64,000 nt of DNA. Origin: Photorhabdus laumondii subsp. laumondii (GTDB lineage: Bacteria > Pseudomonadota > Gammaproteobacteria > Enterobacterales > Enterobacteriaceae). The stretch lies in NCBI RefSeq assembly GCF_003343245.1, contig NZ_CP024901.1, positions 1,736,001-1,800,000 on the forward strand, given 5' to 3'. The position numbers were made by a program, and so were the translations under genes. Below, one piece after another: positions 1-9,895 of this stretch; within the stretch, counting starts at the first letter, position 1, and each line of letters starts with the position of its first letter. The notes beneath the pieces were generated by a model that saw only the letters and a list, made by a program, of their open reading frames with translations, searched no databases and was not told where the DNA came from.

Positions 1-396
1 AAGCAAATAAGGAACAAAAGTACTTCTCTAAGCGATGTTATCGCTATTCAGGTCGCTTTTCTAATCTATCTAGGTTTATGTTTCACAGAACAGGCGGTCT
101 ATTTGATGCCGCTCGCGATTGTGAGTATCGGCTTGTTTCAAAGTTACTCAGGTATTTACTGGCGCACACTGCTACATAAACAGCTGCCATCTCACATGAT
201 AGGTAGGCTAAGTAGTATTAAGTATATCGTATCCTCAGTGCATATCGGGATTGTCGCCATGGTGGTCTCTTACGCACATGAATTAGGTTTCCAATACGCA
301 ATTGCAACCGCAGCTGTAATTACTATTGGCCAGATTTTATTTGTTGCAATCATCATAAAACAATCACTAGCCATTGAAAGCAAATCCTCATCTTAG
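1..396 (+). CDS. MFS transporter, C-terminal part (5' end outside window)
   Basis: The reading frame is open from base 1, so this is the 3' end of a longer gene and not a small gene starting at the internal TTG at 103. The 131 visible residues contain several hydrophobic helices and a short basic loop (RTLLHKQLP) like the last helices of major facilitator superfamily exporters. It ends 41 bp before the aminotransferase gene on the same strand and is probably in its operon, which would suggest export of whatever that cluster makes. The family call rests on the hydrophobic pattern and loops only; substrate unknown. Confidence 0.6.
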   Translation, partial: KQIRNKSTSLSDVIAIQVAFLIYLGLCFTEQAVYLMPLAIVSIGLFQSYSGIYWRTLLHKQLPSHMIGRLSSIKYIVSSVHIGIVAMVVSYAHELGFQYAIATAAVITIGQILFVAIIIKQSLAIESKSSS

Positions 397-437
397 ATGG
401 ACAAATGGCTAACTCTTAAAAGTTAGGGAAAAAATAA

Positions 438-1544
438 ATGTTCAATATACAAGCAGTAATCAAAGAGCATGTAGTTGAAAATAAAAGGGAAAGCTTATGG
501 AGCTATCTGGAAGAACGCCCCAATTACTTGATGCTAGATAAAAATGAGAATCACCATCCAATGGATGAAGATCTTTTTGAAGCGTTTCGAGCCTCATTAA
601 AACCAGAGCATTTGTGTAATTATCCGGTGCTAAATAACTTATATAAAAAAATAGCCAAACTGGTTGGCGTTGAAGAGCGCAACATCTACCTCGGCTCGGG
701 TTCAGACCTAGCGATAAAAGCATTATTTGATGCATGCTTAAGAGAGGGAGATCATGTGGTTTTACATAACCCTTGCTACTTTATGTTTGAAAACTACGCA
801 AAGTATGCTGGGGTATCAATCTCGTCAACACCGGTCACCGAAGATTGGAAACCTGATGTAGCGGCTATTATCGATGCAGTCAAAGAAAATACCAAATTAG
901 TGATTGTAGAAGATCCGAGTGGTTTTGTCGGCACGCGTTTATCTTATTCCCAAATGCATGGCTTGGCTGAAGCGCTTTATAGCAAGGGTGTGTTGCTGCT
1001 GATTGATGAAGCCTATCTATATGTAGAAGGAAAACAAAGCGCAAACCTGGATATCTTGCAGAAATTTCCGAACGTTATTTTGGCACAAACCCTTTCTAAA
1101 GCTCATGGATTGGCAGGAGCAAGAGTCGGCTTTTTGATCGGAGGGACAGAGTTAATCGGCCATATTTCAAATGTCAGACCGCTATATGAGATTAGTGCGT
1201 TATCGGCATGGGCTGCGGAATGGCAGCTAGATCATCCTGAAGTGCTTGAACGTTTTCAGGAGAAGATGAGGCAGACAAAAGCCTATATGAGAGAAGCTTT
1301 GACCGAAAGAAGACAGACTTTCAAAGATACTCACGGTAATTTCATGTTGGTACAGTTTGCCGGATACGATTCAAAAGAGATAGAGCAATTGTTTCAAGAG
1401 CAGGGTATTTTAATCAGACGTCCGTTTGAACAGAGTAATTTAAAAGGTTGGCTGAGAGTAACCATTTCACAGCTTGAACATTGCGAAAAATTTATTTCGG
1501 CACTTGATATCGTTGTAGACAAATTGAACTTCAAAAAAATTTGA
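438..1544 (+). CDS. PLP-dependent aminotransferase, histidinol-phosphate aminotransferase-like
   Basis: A 368-residue fold-type I class I/II aminotransferase. The PLP lysine is in TLSKAHGLAGARVGF (Lys about 221), preceded by the DEAYLY motif (Asp about 190) that binds the pyridine nitrogen; GSGSDLAIKAL near residue 86 fits the phosphate-binding loop. Where HisC usually has an NPNNPTG-type segment this protein has EDPSGFVGT, an unusual replacement around the Asn that contacts PLP. It is not next to his genes but between an exporter end and VOC and PaiB-like genes, so a specialised amino-acid-like substrate is more likely than histidine synthesis (inference). A purine-rich ribosome site (aggga) lies upstream of the ATG. 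Confidence 0.8.
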   Translation: MFNIQAVIKEHVVENKRESLWSYLEERPNYLMLDKNENHHPMDEDLFEAFRASLKPEHLCNYPVLNNLYKKIAKLVGVEERNIYLGSGSDLAIKALFDACLREGDHVVLHNPCYFMFENYAKYAGVSISSTPVTEDWKPDVAAIIDAVKENTKLVIVEDPSGFVGTRLSYSQMHGLAEALYSKGVLLLIDEAYLYVEGKQSANLDILQKFPNVILAQTLSKAHGLAGARVGFLIGGTELIGHISNVRPLYEISALSAWAAEWQLDHPEVLERFQEKMRQTKAYMREALTERRQTFKDTHGNFMLVQFAGYDSKEIEQLFQEQGILIRRPFEQSNLKGWLRVTISQLEHCEKFISALDIVVDKLNFKKI

Positions 1545-1557
1545 TGAAGAGGGAATC

Positions 1558-2022
1558 ATGACAGAGAAGGCCAGAGCCGTAGGGATCAACCATGTGTCTA
1601 TTGAAGTTGGTAACATTAATGAAGCAGTCGCATTTTATAGTGCGCTTATGCGCATTAAACCCGGGCTGTTATCAGAGACTGAGGGATCGATTGAACTGGG
1701 TGATCAGTTTGTTGCCTTTACTTGCAGCCAAGGAGAACAAGCTCACAAACCTGGTCATTTTGGGTTCGTTGTTGATGATAAAGAAAAGGTTCGTGAGGCA
1801 TTAAAGCAATTCGATATTGAACCTTTGCCTGGCCGATTTTTTGGTTTTCTGGATCCTTGGGGCAATCATATCGAAGTGGTCAGCTACGAGAATATTAAAT
1901 TTACTAAGTCTCCTGGTGTTCTCAATGGTATGGGATTAGCAGACTTGAAGAAAAACGATCGTGCACAACGGGAGCTTGAAGAACAAGGTTATAGTGAGCC
2001 TTTGTCTTCTTTGAACTCATAA
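1558..2022 (+). CDS. VOC (glyoxalase/dioxygenase fold) family protein
   Basis: A 154-residue single-subunit vicinal-oxygen-chelate protein. It shows the paired beta-alpha-beta-beta-beta layout: INHVSIEVGNINEAVAFYSALM at the N-terminus, HFGFVVDD in the middle and FLDPWGNHIEVVSY at the end of the second module. His and Glu residues at the expected metal positions (NHVSI, GHFGF, NHIEV) suggest a metal site. The substrate cannot be named; such proteins serve as lyases, dioxygenases, isomerases or drug-resistance factors. It starts 13 bp after the aminotransferase stop with a clear agaggg ribosome site, so the two are almost certainly co-transcribed. Confidence 0.8.
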   Translation: MTEKARAVGINHVSIEVGNINEAVAFYSALMRIKPGLLSETEGSIELGDQFVAFTCSQGEQAHKPGHFGFVVDDKEKVREALKQFDIEPLPGRFFGFLDPWGNHIEVVSYENIKFTKSPGVLNGMGLADLKKNDRAQRELEEQGYSEPLSSLNS

Positions 2023-2032
2023 GATTCAAGCA

Positions 2033-2671
2033 ATGTATATACAAAAAGTATTTGAAGAAAATCGAATCTCTGTTTTGCATGACTTGATAGAGCAAAACCC
2101 TCTGGGGACTTTGACCGTCTATGGCAGTTATGGATTGAGTGCTGATCATCTGCCTTTTACTTTAGATAGGCATGGTTTAGAGCTAGGCGTGCTGAAAACA
2201 CACATTGCACGCGGAAATCCTTTGCACAAAAGCGTGGTTGAAACTAATGAAGTGATGGTTATTTTCCAAGGACCAGACGCTTATATTTCACCTAGTTGGT
2301 TACCTAGACGACATATCAATGGTCGAGTTCAACCTAGTTGGGCTTACACGGCAGTTCATGCCATGTGTTCCATCAAGTTTATTGATGATGGCAGTTGGAT
2401 AAAGGCGCATTTTGAGCAATCCGTTAATTGTTTTGAAGCAGGATTACCGGATCCTTGGCAAGTCGCAGAAGCACCGAAAGATTTTATAGACGGCTTAAAA
2501 CAGCATGTCGTTGGGATCGAGCTGACTATTCACAATCTGCTGGGAAAAAGGCAGTTGATGCAGCAACGTAACATTGATGACCGCTTAGCAATTATAGAAG
2601 GCTTGCGTACTCAGTCCGATCCTAGAGCACATCAGGTCGCAAAACAAATAGCACAAGCCATTGAAAATTAA
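2033..2671 (+). CDS. FMN-binding PaiB-family protein
   Basis: A 212-residue protein of the PaiB/FMN-binding split-barrel family. Family hallmarks are an N-terminal Phe-Glu-Glu segment, HLPF near residue 39, ARGNPLHKSV, then MVIFQGPDAYISPSWLP and PSWAYTAVHA, and a C-terminal QRNIDDRLAIIEGL helix. PaiB of Bacillus is described as a negative regulator of sporulation and protease genes, but many homologues in biosynthetic clusters may be flavin-dependent enzymes. Here it follows the VOC gene by 10 bp inside a probable operon, which fits an enzymatic or tailoring role at least as well as regulation (inference). No strong ribosome site precedes the ATG, so translational coupling is possible. Confidence 0.85.
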   Translation: MYIQKVFEENRISVLHDLIEQNPLGTLTVYGSYGLSADHLPFTLDRHGLELGVLKTHIARGNPLHKSVVETNEVMVIFQGPDAYISPSWLPRRHINGRVQPSWAYTAVHAMCSIKFIDDGSWIKAHFEQSVNCFEAGLPDPWQVAEAPKDFIDGLKQHVVGIELTIHNLLGKRQLMQQRNIDDRLAIIEGLRTQSDPRAHQVAKQIAQAIEN

Positions 2672-2691
2672 AAAGGAAAGGTAAAAGCATT

Positions 2692-3066
2692 ATGAATAAT
2701 CCTACTATTAATGACTTATCTGAAACTTGTAGTGCAATTGTGTCGCAGCAGGCACCGCTTCACGTTGTAGAGGCGGCTTTACAAGCAGCTGAGACAGAAA
2801 ATAAAGAAATTGGTCAGCACTATGCTAAATATCTTTGCGACCGAGCAGTTATTACTACTATAGCCGAACCAAAACTTGAGGTGTTTGCTTCTTACATGAA
2901 ACAACACGGCTATACGGTATTAACTTATGACGAACTACAGCAATTGAAACAGCGTTACCCATATCACTGGTCTTTAGAGCTCAATCAGGATGGGTCGGGT
3001 GAAATTAAAGATCCTAAAGCCGATTTTCATAAATCATTTAAATTCGTTAAAGAACTGCTAGCATAG
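2692..3066 (+). CDS. hypothetical protein, last gene of accessory operon
   Basis: A 124-residue soluble protein that I do not recognise. It is acidic to neutral, largely helical at the N-terminus (residues 1-50), and ends in a lysine-rich segment. There is no signal peptide, membrane helix or recognisable motif. It begins 20 bp after the PaiB-like gene with a good ribosome site (aaaggaaagg) and appears to close the operon, since an inverted repeat and a convergent pseudogene follow. Confidence 0.6.
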   Translation: MNNPTINDLSETCSAIVSQQAPLHVVEAALQAAETENKEIGQHYAKYLCDRAVITTIAEPKLEVFASYMKQHGYTVLTYDELQQLKQRYPYHWSLELNQDGSGEIKDPKADFHKSFKFVKELLA

Positions 3067-3096
3067 CGCTTGAACGACGACTGCGTATTTTCGTCC

Positions 3097-3142
3097 ATGG
3101 AGATCACCCAATAACGGCGTTTTTCAAGGCAGTGATCTCCAT
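3097..3142. repeat. 11-bp inverted repeat between convergent genes
   Basis: The arms atggagatcac (3097-3107) and gtgatctccat (3132-3142) are perfectly complementary with a 24-bp loop. They lie between the convergent ends of the unknown gene and the leftward pseudogene, whose last codons occupy the right arm. No T-tract follows on either strand, so this is not a standard intrinsic terminator. Confidence 0.5.
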
Positions 3143-4220
3143 CGTGGTAATACGAAAGGGTTATTGGTATAAGAAAATATAACCGGAAATGCGTTATCAT
3201 CTTGCATTGTTATAACAGTAGCCTGTAAGTCTAGTAAATAGCTTTCGTTATTTTTCCAGTATATTGGTCAAAAATCAGCGTAACCTGTATTTTTAGAAAA
3301 ATCCCATGATAAATTTGTATTATTACCTTTGGCAGGATCATTATTGACTTTTGTATGTTTCCAAAATATACCTTCATCTATTCCTCTTACTTCACATGCT
3401 CCTCCAGTATTAAGACCAATTAGTGTCAGATTTGCCTCTGGTTTGATTCCCTGAAACGTTGTAGGTTTTCCTTTTTCATCAACCGCTATAGGGTTATTGA
3501 ATATAATATCACCTATTATTTCTAACTTGATTGTTGGATTACCGGGTGATGTTGGACCATAATCGCATTGACTAGGAGTTCTTGGTTCAGGATTTGCTCT
3601 ATTCAAGCAAACGATTACCGATTGCGTTTTTGGGTTCTTTACATGAGTTGGTGCATGGTTCTTCATTGTGTGAGGCTGAAAATATTGAAAAGGATTTTCA
3701 AGGTTTGTCAGTGTATTTGACTTAACTAATACTGGGCCAGTAGTGAGAGGTTTCCCGTTTTTTTCCCTTGGAAAGCAGCAACAGATTGAATAAATCCAAG
3801 TTTCTTCAAGTCAGCAAGATTATATTCCCCAGTGCTTATTGAAAAATCTCGTATTTCTGTGTCTCTTGCATTTCCATTTGTGCGTATGAGTGTTTTTTTG
3901 ATCTTCCCATTTTTGTCTGTGCTAAAAATGGAGAGGATCGATGTCTGTTTAGTCTCAGTTTTAATGGTATCGTTGCTTAAAGTAGTAAGAGGAGGAAAAT
4001 ATATGGAACTAAAAACTTGAGCTGAAACTAATTTAGAATCTTTGGAGAATGCTATTCTGGGAAGGCCAAAATAATTTGCTGGCTCTGTAGGCGAGTTTTC
4101 TAATTCAACCAGTTTTCTGATCTCAACTTTTAGCTTTTTCATAAGCTCGATATCTTTAAAAATATCAGAATGTTTCTGCTTTGTAGTACCATGTGAATGT
4201 AATAATGCGATATTGGTCAT
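3124..4220 (-). pseudogene. disrupted gene of unknown family (one frameshift, one in-frame TGA)
   Basis: Two leftward reading frames, 4220-3726 (164 codons) and 3666-3268 (132 codons), belong to one gene. The second frame stays open upstream of its ATG and reads GKPLTTGPVLVKSNTLTNLE, joining the first frame at a run of seven A (T run 3758-3764 on the plus strand). Past the TGA at 3268-3270 the same frame continues, protein-like (PIYWKNNESYLLDLQAT), to a stop at 3124-3126. The reconstructed product is about 365 residues, with no signal peptide and no motif I can name. The frame is also open upstream of the chosen ATG at 4220. Two independent lesions make a pseudogene most likely; slippage at A7 cannot be excluded for the first lesion. 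Confidence 0.65.
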
Positions 4221-4247
4221 TACTTGCTGGTACGCGCAGTTTTTCTG

Positions 4248-4270
4248 TTGTGTAAAATATTTTTACACAA
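4248..4270. promoter_or_regulatory. palindrome upstream of the pseudogene, operator-like
   Basis: Ten-bp perfect arms ttgtgtaaaa and ttttacacaa separated by 3 bp, 27 bp upstream of the start codon of the leftward pseudogene. The symmetry suggests a dimeric regulator site; the regulator is unknown. Confidence 0.35.
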
Positions 4271-4792
4271 TTATTGTTGGGCTGTGTAACTTAAGATACT
4301 AAGTCATTTCACTCAGTTTGAAGAGATCTGTCGTAAGAGGGAAGTTTAGTTCTTGAGCTGCGTGTCATTATGCTATCTGAATGACAGCCAAATGGTGGTG
4401 ATCTCACTGTTAATGCAAAGTTAATAATAATATTTTCTTAAGGATCAAAATAAAAAGTTAATTTTAAAAGTCATTTCACAGCAATATAGAAATCAATATT
4501 TATCTAAATAAACAAATAATTAACAATATGTCAACCAAAATGAAATAATAGACAAGATAATTAACACTAACCAGAAAAAGATAAATAAAATCAAATTATT
4601 ACTATAGTATTATTGCTTTCATTTGCTTAAATTGACTCTAATCAAATTAGTTCTTATTAAACAGCGGTTGCAATTCTTGACCTATATTCAGAATTCTAAT
4701 CTGAATCACGTAAAACCTATTTATTGTATGGGAATATAAGCGTACTATACTATTAGTCTAATTGGTTTTTAATTTACTTAGTAATGAGTTGT
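4271..4792. other. AT-rich intergenic region upstream of cydA, no gene seen
   Basis: Very AT-rich sequence without a credible reading frame. It probably holds the cydA promoters, since cyd promoters in enterics lie far upstream and respond to ArcA and Fnr. I cannot place those sites with confidence. Confidence 0.4.
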
Positions 4793-4918
4793 TATACCCA
4801 ATAGATTTCAAGATGCATCGCGACGGCAAGGGAGCGAATCCCCGGGAGCATAGGTAACTATGTGACTGGGGTGAGTGAGTGCAGCCAACAAAGAGGCAAC
4901 TTGAAAGATAACGGTATA
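4793..4918 (+). repeat. ERIC element, copy 1
   Basis: Enterobacterial repetitive intergenic consensus element. It starts tataccca, carries the internal ctggggtgagtgagtgcagc core and ends aacggtata, giving imperfect terminal inverted repeats. It sits about 130 bp upstream of cydA, probably inside its long leader or promoter region. Confidence 0.9.
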
Positions 4919-4958
4919 TTTTAAAGGCATTTATTGCTGGTAGTTACGAGGCTTCCGC

Positions 4959-5030
4959 ATGAGTACTTTGAGATTTGAGAAAAGGGCTTATATGAAGTCA
5001 GGTTGCCGCAAGTCGGTGTCTTCCTGCTAG
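4959..5030 (+). CDS. possible 23-residue leader peptide upstream of cydA
   Basis: A short frame starts at ATG 4959 after an acgagg sequence and ends at TAG 5028-5030, 15 bp before cydA. The peptide is basic and cysteine-containing (KSGCRKSVSSC at its end). Position and ribosome site would suit a translated leader, but it may be chance; low confidence. Confidence 0.25.
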   Translation: MSTLRFEKRAYMKSGCRKSVSSC

Positions 5031-5045
5031 GAGCAAGGAGTCAAG

Positions 5046-6614
5046 ATGTTTGATATTGTCGAACTGTCACGATTACAGTTTGCCTTAACTGCAATGTATC
5101 ACTTTCTATTCGTTCCGCTAACGCTCGGCATGGCGTTTTTGCTGGCGATCATGGAAACGGTATATGTGCTCTCCGGTAAACAAATTTATAAAGATATGAC
5201 AAAATTCTGGGGCAAGTTGTTTGGTATTAACTTTGCTCTGGGGGTTGCAACAGGGTTGACTATGGAGTTCCAGTTTGGGACTAACTGGTCATACTTTTCT
5301 CACTACGTCGGTGACATTTTTGGCGCACCTTTGGCGATTGAAGGGCTGATGGCGTTCTTCCTGGAGTCTACATTCGTAGGCTTGTTCTTCTTCGGTTGGG
5401 ATCGCCTCAGTAAGACACAACATCTGGCGGTAACTTGGTTGGTTGCATTAGGATCTAACTTCTCCGCACTTTGGATTCTGGTTGCTAACGGTTGGATGCA
5501 AAACCCAATTGCTTCTGATTTCAACTTTGAAACCATGCGTATGGAGATGGTAAGTTTTGCTGAACTGGTACTGAACCCAGTTGCTCAGGTGAAATTTGTG
5601 CATACCGTTGCCGCGGGTTATGTGACAGGAGCGATCTTTGTTCTCGGTGTCAGCTCTTACTACCTGCTTAAAGGCCGTGATATTCCATTTGCTAAGCGTT
5701 CATTTGCGATTGCTTCAAGTTTTGGTATCGCGGCTGTGCTGTCTGTTATTGTGCTGGGTGATGAATCTGGTTACGAAATGGGCGACGTACAAAAAACTAA
5801 GCTGGCCGCCATCGAAGCTGAATGGGAAACCCAGCCACCGCCGGCCGCTTTTACACTGATAGGTATCCCAGATCAGGATAAAATGGAAAACAAATATGCC
5901 ATTCAGATCCCTTATCTTATGGGGCTGATTGCTACCCGTTCTGTTGATACTCCGGTCATTGGTCTGCGTGATTTGATGGACCTGCATGAGCAGCGGATTC
6001 GTAATGGTATAAAGGCTTATCACCTGTTGGAAGAATTGCGTGCAGGTAACACCGACCCAACGGTTCGTACAGCATTCAATGAAAATAAACAAGATCTGGG
6101 TTATGGCATGTTGCTGAAACGCTATACCAGCAAAGTGACTGATGCCAGTGAAGAACAGATCAAAGCAGCCGCAAAAGATTCTATTCCTCGGGTTGCACCG
6201 CTCTATTTTGCATTCCGTATCATGGTTGCAGCAGGTTTCCTGATGTTACTGTTGATCGGTCTGGCGTTTTGGAGCGTTATCCGTGGCCGCATTGGTAAAC
6301 AAAAATGGTTGCTACGCGCAGCACTGTACAGTATTCCATTGCCGTGGATTGCCATCGAATCAGGCTGGTTTGTGGCGGAATATGGTCGTCAACCGTGGGC
6401 AATTGGTGAAGTTCTGCCAACTGCGGTGGCGAGTTCCAATTTAGCAGCCAGCGATATCTTGTTCTCTATGGCGCTGATTTGTGGCCTTTATACCTTATTC
6501 CTGATTGCGGAAATGTTTCTGATGTTCAAATTTGCTCGCCTTGGCCCAAGTAGCCTAAAAACGGGGCGTTACCATTTTGAACAGAAAACAACTTCAGCAC
6601 CTGAAGCTCAGTAA
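5046..6614 (+). CDS. cydA: cytochrome bd-I ubiquinol oxidase subunit I
   Basis: A 522-residue inner-membrane subunit that binds quinol and all three haems of the high-affinity terminal oxidase, coupling ubiquinol oxidation to O2 reduction. The haem ligand His19 is in TAMYHFLF, several helices follow, and a long periplasmic Q-loop region occupies about residues 250-390, with the [13 protein letters not shown] motif near the C-terminus. Length matches enterobacterial CydA. The start has the ribosome site caaggag. It is followed 14 bp later by cydB and then cydX, as in Escherichia coli. Confidence 0.98.
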   Translation: MFDIVELSRLQFALTAMYHFLFVPLTLGMAFLLAIMETVYVLSGKQIYKDMTKFWGKLFGINFALGVATGLTMEFQFGTNWSYFSHYVGDIFGAPLAIEGLMAFFLESTFVGLFFFGWDRLSKTQHLAVTWLVALGSNFSALWILVANGWMQNPIASDFNFETMRMEMVSFAELVLNPVAQVKFVHTVAAGYVTGAIFVLGVSSYYLLKGRDIPFAKRSFAIASSFGIAAVLSVIVLGDESGYEMGDVQKTKLAAIEAEWETQPPPAAFTLIGIPDQDKMENKYAIQIPYLMGLIATRSVDTPVIGLRDLMDLHEQRIRNGIKAYHLLEELRAGNTDPTVRTAFNENKQDLGYGMLLKRYTSKVTDASEEQIKAAAKDSIPRVAPLYFAFRIMVAAGFLMLLLIGLAFWSVIRGRIGKQKWLLRAALYSIPLPWIAIESGWFVAEYGRQPWAIGEVLPTAVASSNLAASDILFSMALICGLYTLFLIAEMFLMFKFARLGPSSLKTGRYHFEQKTTSAPEAQ

Positions 6615-6628
6615 ACAGGAGTCCACTT

Positions 6629-7768
6629 ATGTTTGATTATGAAGTACTACGATTTATATGGTGGCTACTGATTGGTGTATTGCTAATCGGTTTCGCGGTA
6701 ACTGATGGTTTTGATATGGGAGTCGGTATCCTGTTACGTATCATCGGCAAAAACGATACTGAGCGTCGCATCATGATTAACTCAGTGGCACCGCATTGGG
6801 ATGGTAATCAGGTTTGGCTGATTACCGCCGGTGGAGCGCTGTTCGCCGCATGGCCGATGGTCTATGCTGCGGCGTTCTCTGGCTTCTATGTTGCTATGAT
6901 CTTGGTGTTATCTGCGTTGTTCTTCCGTCCGGTTGGTTTTGATTACCGCTCCAAATTGGAAAACCGCAAGTGGCGTAACATGTGGGATTGGGGAATATTT
7001 GTCGGTAGCTTTGTTCCACCATTAGTTATCGGTGTGGCATTCGGTAATCTATTACAGGGGGTGCCGTTTAACGTCGATTCCCAACTCCGTCTGTTCTATA
7101 CCGGTTCCTTCTTCGGATTGCTCAATCCATATGGTTTGTTGGCGGGAATTATCAGCTTGATGATGATTGTGACTCAGGGGGCAACTTATTTGCAAATGCG
7201 TACTACGGGTGAGCTGCGCCTGCGTTCTCGTGCGGCAACTTATCTCTGTGCGCTGGTGACAATGGTGGCTTTCCTGTTGGCAGGTGTATGGCTGATTTAT
7301 GGTATTGATGGTTATATTGTGACTGGCGGCTTGGATACGGTGGCTCAGTCTAATCCATTACATAAAGAAGTCGCTCATCAGGCGGGTGCTTGGTTGACCA
7401 ACTTTAACAACTATCCGTGGTTGTGGGTACTACCGGCATTGGGTGTGGCTTCGCCTTTGCTGACGATGCTGATGACGCGTATGAATAAAGCTGGATGGGC
7501 ATTCCTGTTCTCTTCACTGACAATTGCTGGCATCATTCTGGCCTGCGGTGTAACGATGTTCCCATTTGTGATGCCTTCAATCACTGATCCTAATGTCAGT
7601 TTGACGATGTGGGATGCGACTTCAAGCCTGATGACGCTGCGTGTTATGTTTGTAGTTGCATTGATTTTTGTCCCAATCATTCTGGGATATACCATTTGGT
7701 GTTACTACAAAATGTTCGGGCGTTTGGATAAAAGTTTTATCGAAGATAACAAACATTCACTGTACTAA
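6629..7768 (+). CDS. cydB: cytochrome bd-I ubiquinol oxidase subunit II
   Basis: A 379-residue polytopic membrane protein that pairs with CydA and stabilises the haems. The N-terminal FDYEVLRFIWWLLIGVLLIG, the conserved DGFDMGVG segment and VAPHWDGNQVWLI are CydB signatures. Length equals the Escherichia coli protein. It is translated from an acaggag ribosome site 14 bp after cydA and lies directly before cydX in the same transcript. Confidence 0.98.
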   Translation: MFDYEVLRFIWWLLIGVLLIGFAVTDGFDMGVGILLRIIGKNDTERRIMINSVAPHWDGNQVWLITAGGALFAAWPMVYAAAFSGFYVAMILVLSALFFRPVGFDYRSKLENRKWRNMWDWGIFVGSFVPPLVIGVAFGNLLQGVPFNVDSQLRLFYTGSFFGLLNPYGLLAGIISLMMIVTQGATYLQMRTTGELRLRSRAATYLCALVTMVAFLLAGVWLIYGIDGYIVTGGLDTVAQSNPLHKEVAHQAGAWLTNFNNYPWLWVLPALGVASPLLTMLMTRMNKAGWAFLFSSLTIAGIILACGVTMFPFVMPSITDPNVSLTMWDATSSLMTLRVMFVVALIFVPIILGYTIWCYYKMFGRLDKSFIEDNKHSLY

Positions 7769-7780
7769 GGAACATAAAGC

Positions 7781-7903
7781 ATGTGGTATTTTGCTTGGAT
7801 TCTCGGAACGCTCTTGGCTTGTAGTTTCGCTATCATCGCAGCCTTAGCTCTTGAGCATAATGAAGAAGAAAAAGTCGCGAAAAATAGCGAGAAATCTTGT
7901 TGA
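7781..7903 (+). CDS. cydX: cytochrome bd-I accessory subunit CydX
   Basis: A 40-residue single-helix protein (MWYFAWILGTLLACSFAII, then an acidic-lysine-rich tail) starting 12 bp after cydB with an aaggaa ribosome site. CydX is required for stability and full activity of the bd oxidase. The MWYFAWILG start and the length agree well with enterobacterial CydX. Confidence 0.95.
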   Translation: MWYFAWILGTLLACSFAIIAALALEHNEEEKVAKNSEKSC

Positions 7904-7938
7904 TAGATAAATACTATCGGCATGGATACTAGATACTA

Positions 7939-8200
7939 ATGGATAAAGCCCCTGTGCGGGCTTTATCCTTATTGTGGCATTAATATTCGTTGCTTATGTA
8001 TTCTGGGACCCTGCTCGTTTTGCGGCTAACACCAGTTCATTACAGATATGGCAAAGTATTTTCTAATATGGTCTGTATGTACAGGTGTGACTTTCGGGAT
8101 GGGTTTTCAGCCAAGAAATATCGTCTGGCGTATCTTTTTCTCTCCCTTGCCGGCATGCTTGATTTTGATTTGGGGGCTGTGTCATTTCTTTATAAGTTAA
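7939..8200 (+). pseudogene. ybgE: ybgE remnant with two frameshifts
   Basis: Three consecutive frames together reproduce the YbgE family. MDKAPVRALSLL runs from ATG 7939. After a shift near 7974 the next frame reads VALIFVAYVFWDPARFAA, and after a second shift near 8063 the third reads LIWSVCTGVTFGMGFQPRN to a TAA at 8198-8200. Intact YbgE is a roughly 97-residue inner-membrane protein encoded after cydX in enterics, with no clear essential role. Flanking cydABX and ybgC are intact, so the decay is local. The overlapping 80-codon frame at 7990-8232 is not the native product. Confidence 0.75.
7941..7968 (+). terminator. strong hairpin after cydX, probable terminator
   Basis: Arms ggataaagccc and gggctttatcc (11 bp, perfect) flank a 6-nt loop. 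The hairpin lies 38 bp after the cydX stop and inside the start of the ybgE remnant. The trailing sequence is only weakly T-rich, so termination may be partial. Confidence 0.5.
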
Positions 8201-8313
8201 TTCTGTATGTTATTGGGGCATCTAACCCATAAATTTTTTATTTGCACATTATTCCAAAGCCGCATTGTCTTGAGTATAGTGGCAACGTTAATTCGCCTTA
8301 TGTAGGATTGAAA

Positions 8314-9410
<1,097 letters not shown>

Positions 9411-9424
9411 TAAGGGGAGAGGCT

Positions 9425-9850
9425 ATGGCACGCACTCGTAGTCGCAAGCGTGAGCTGAAATCCGAAATCAATATCGTTCCCTTACTGGACGTATTGCTGG
9501 TTCTGTTGCTGATTTTTATGGCAACAGCACCGATTATCACTCAAAGCGTAGAAGTTGATCTGCCGGATGCGGTAGATTCTAAAACGGTTTCCAACTCCGA
9601 TAATCCACCGGTAATCGTGGAGGTTTCTGGTGTTGGTCAGTACACCATGATAGTTAACCATGAACGGTTGGAATTATTGCCTGAGCCGCAGATTATTGTT
9701 GAAGCGCGGGCACAAATAGAAAAGAATCCAAAAACCGTTTTCTTGATTGGTGGTTCGAAGGAAGTGCCTTACGATGAGATTATTAAGGCACTCAATATGC
9801 TGCATCAGGCAGGTGTGAAATCCGTTGGTTTAATGACTCAGCCTATCTGA
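9425..9850 (+). CDS. tolR: Tol-Pal system subunit TolR
   Basis: A 141-residue ExbD-family protein with one N-terminal helix (about residues 17-37). The helix contains LLDVLLVLLLIF, including the conserved membrane Asp that takes part in proton flow. The periplasmic domain follows (VDLPDAVDSK onwards). It starts 14 bp after tolQ with an aaggggag ribosome site, and length agrees with the family. Confidence 0.97.
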   Translation: MARTRSRKRELKSEINIVPLLDVLLVLLLIFMATAPIITQSVEVDLPDAVDSKTVSNSDNPPVIVEVSGVGQYTMIVNHERLELLPEPQIIVEARAQIEKNPKTVFLIGGSKEVPYDEIIKALNMLHQAGVKSVGLMTQPI

Positions 9851-9895
9851 GTTTGGCCGACAGTTGCTGTTATTTGAAGATCTTGGATATCGAGC

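Noticed and set aside
7990..8232. 80-codon gene between cydX and ybgC
   Set aside because: Its frame crosses the ybgE remnant; family similarity lies in the other frames.
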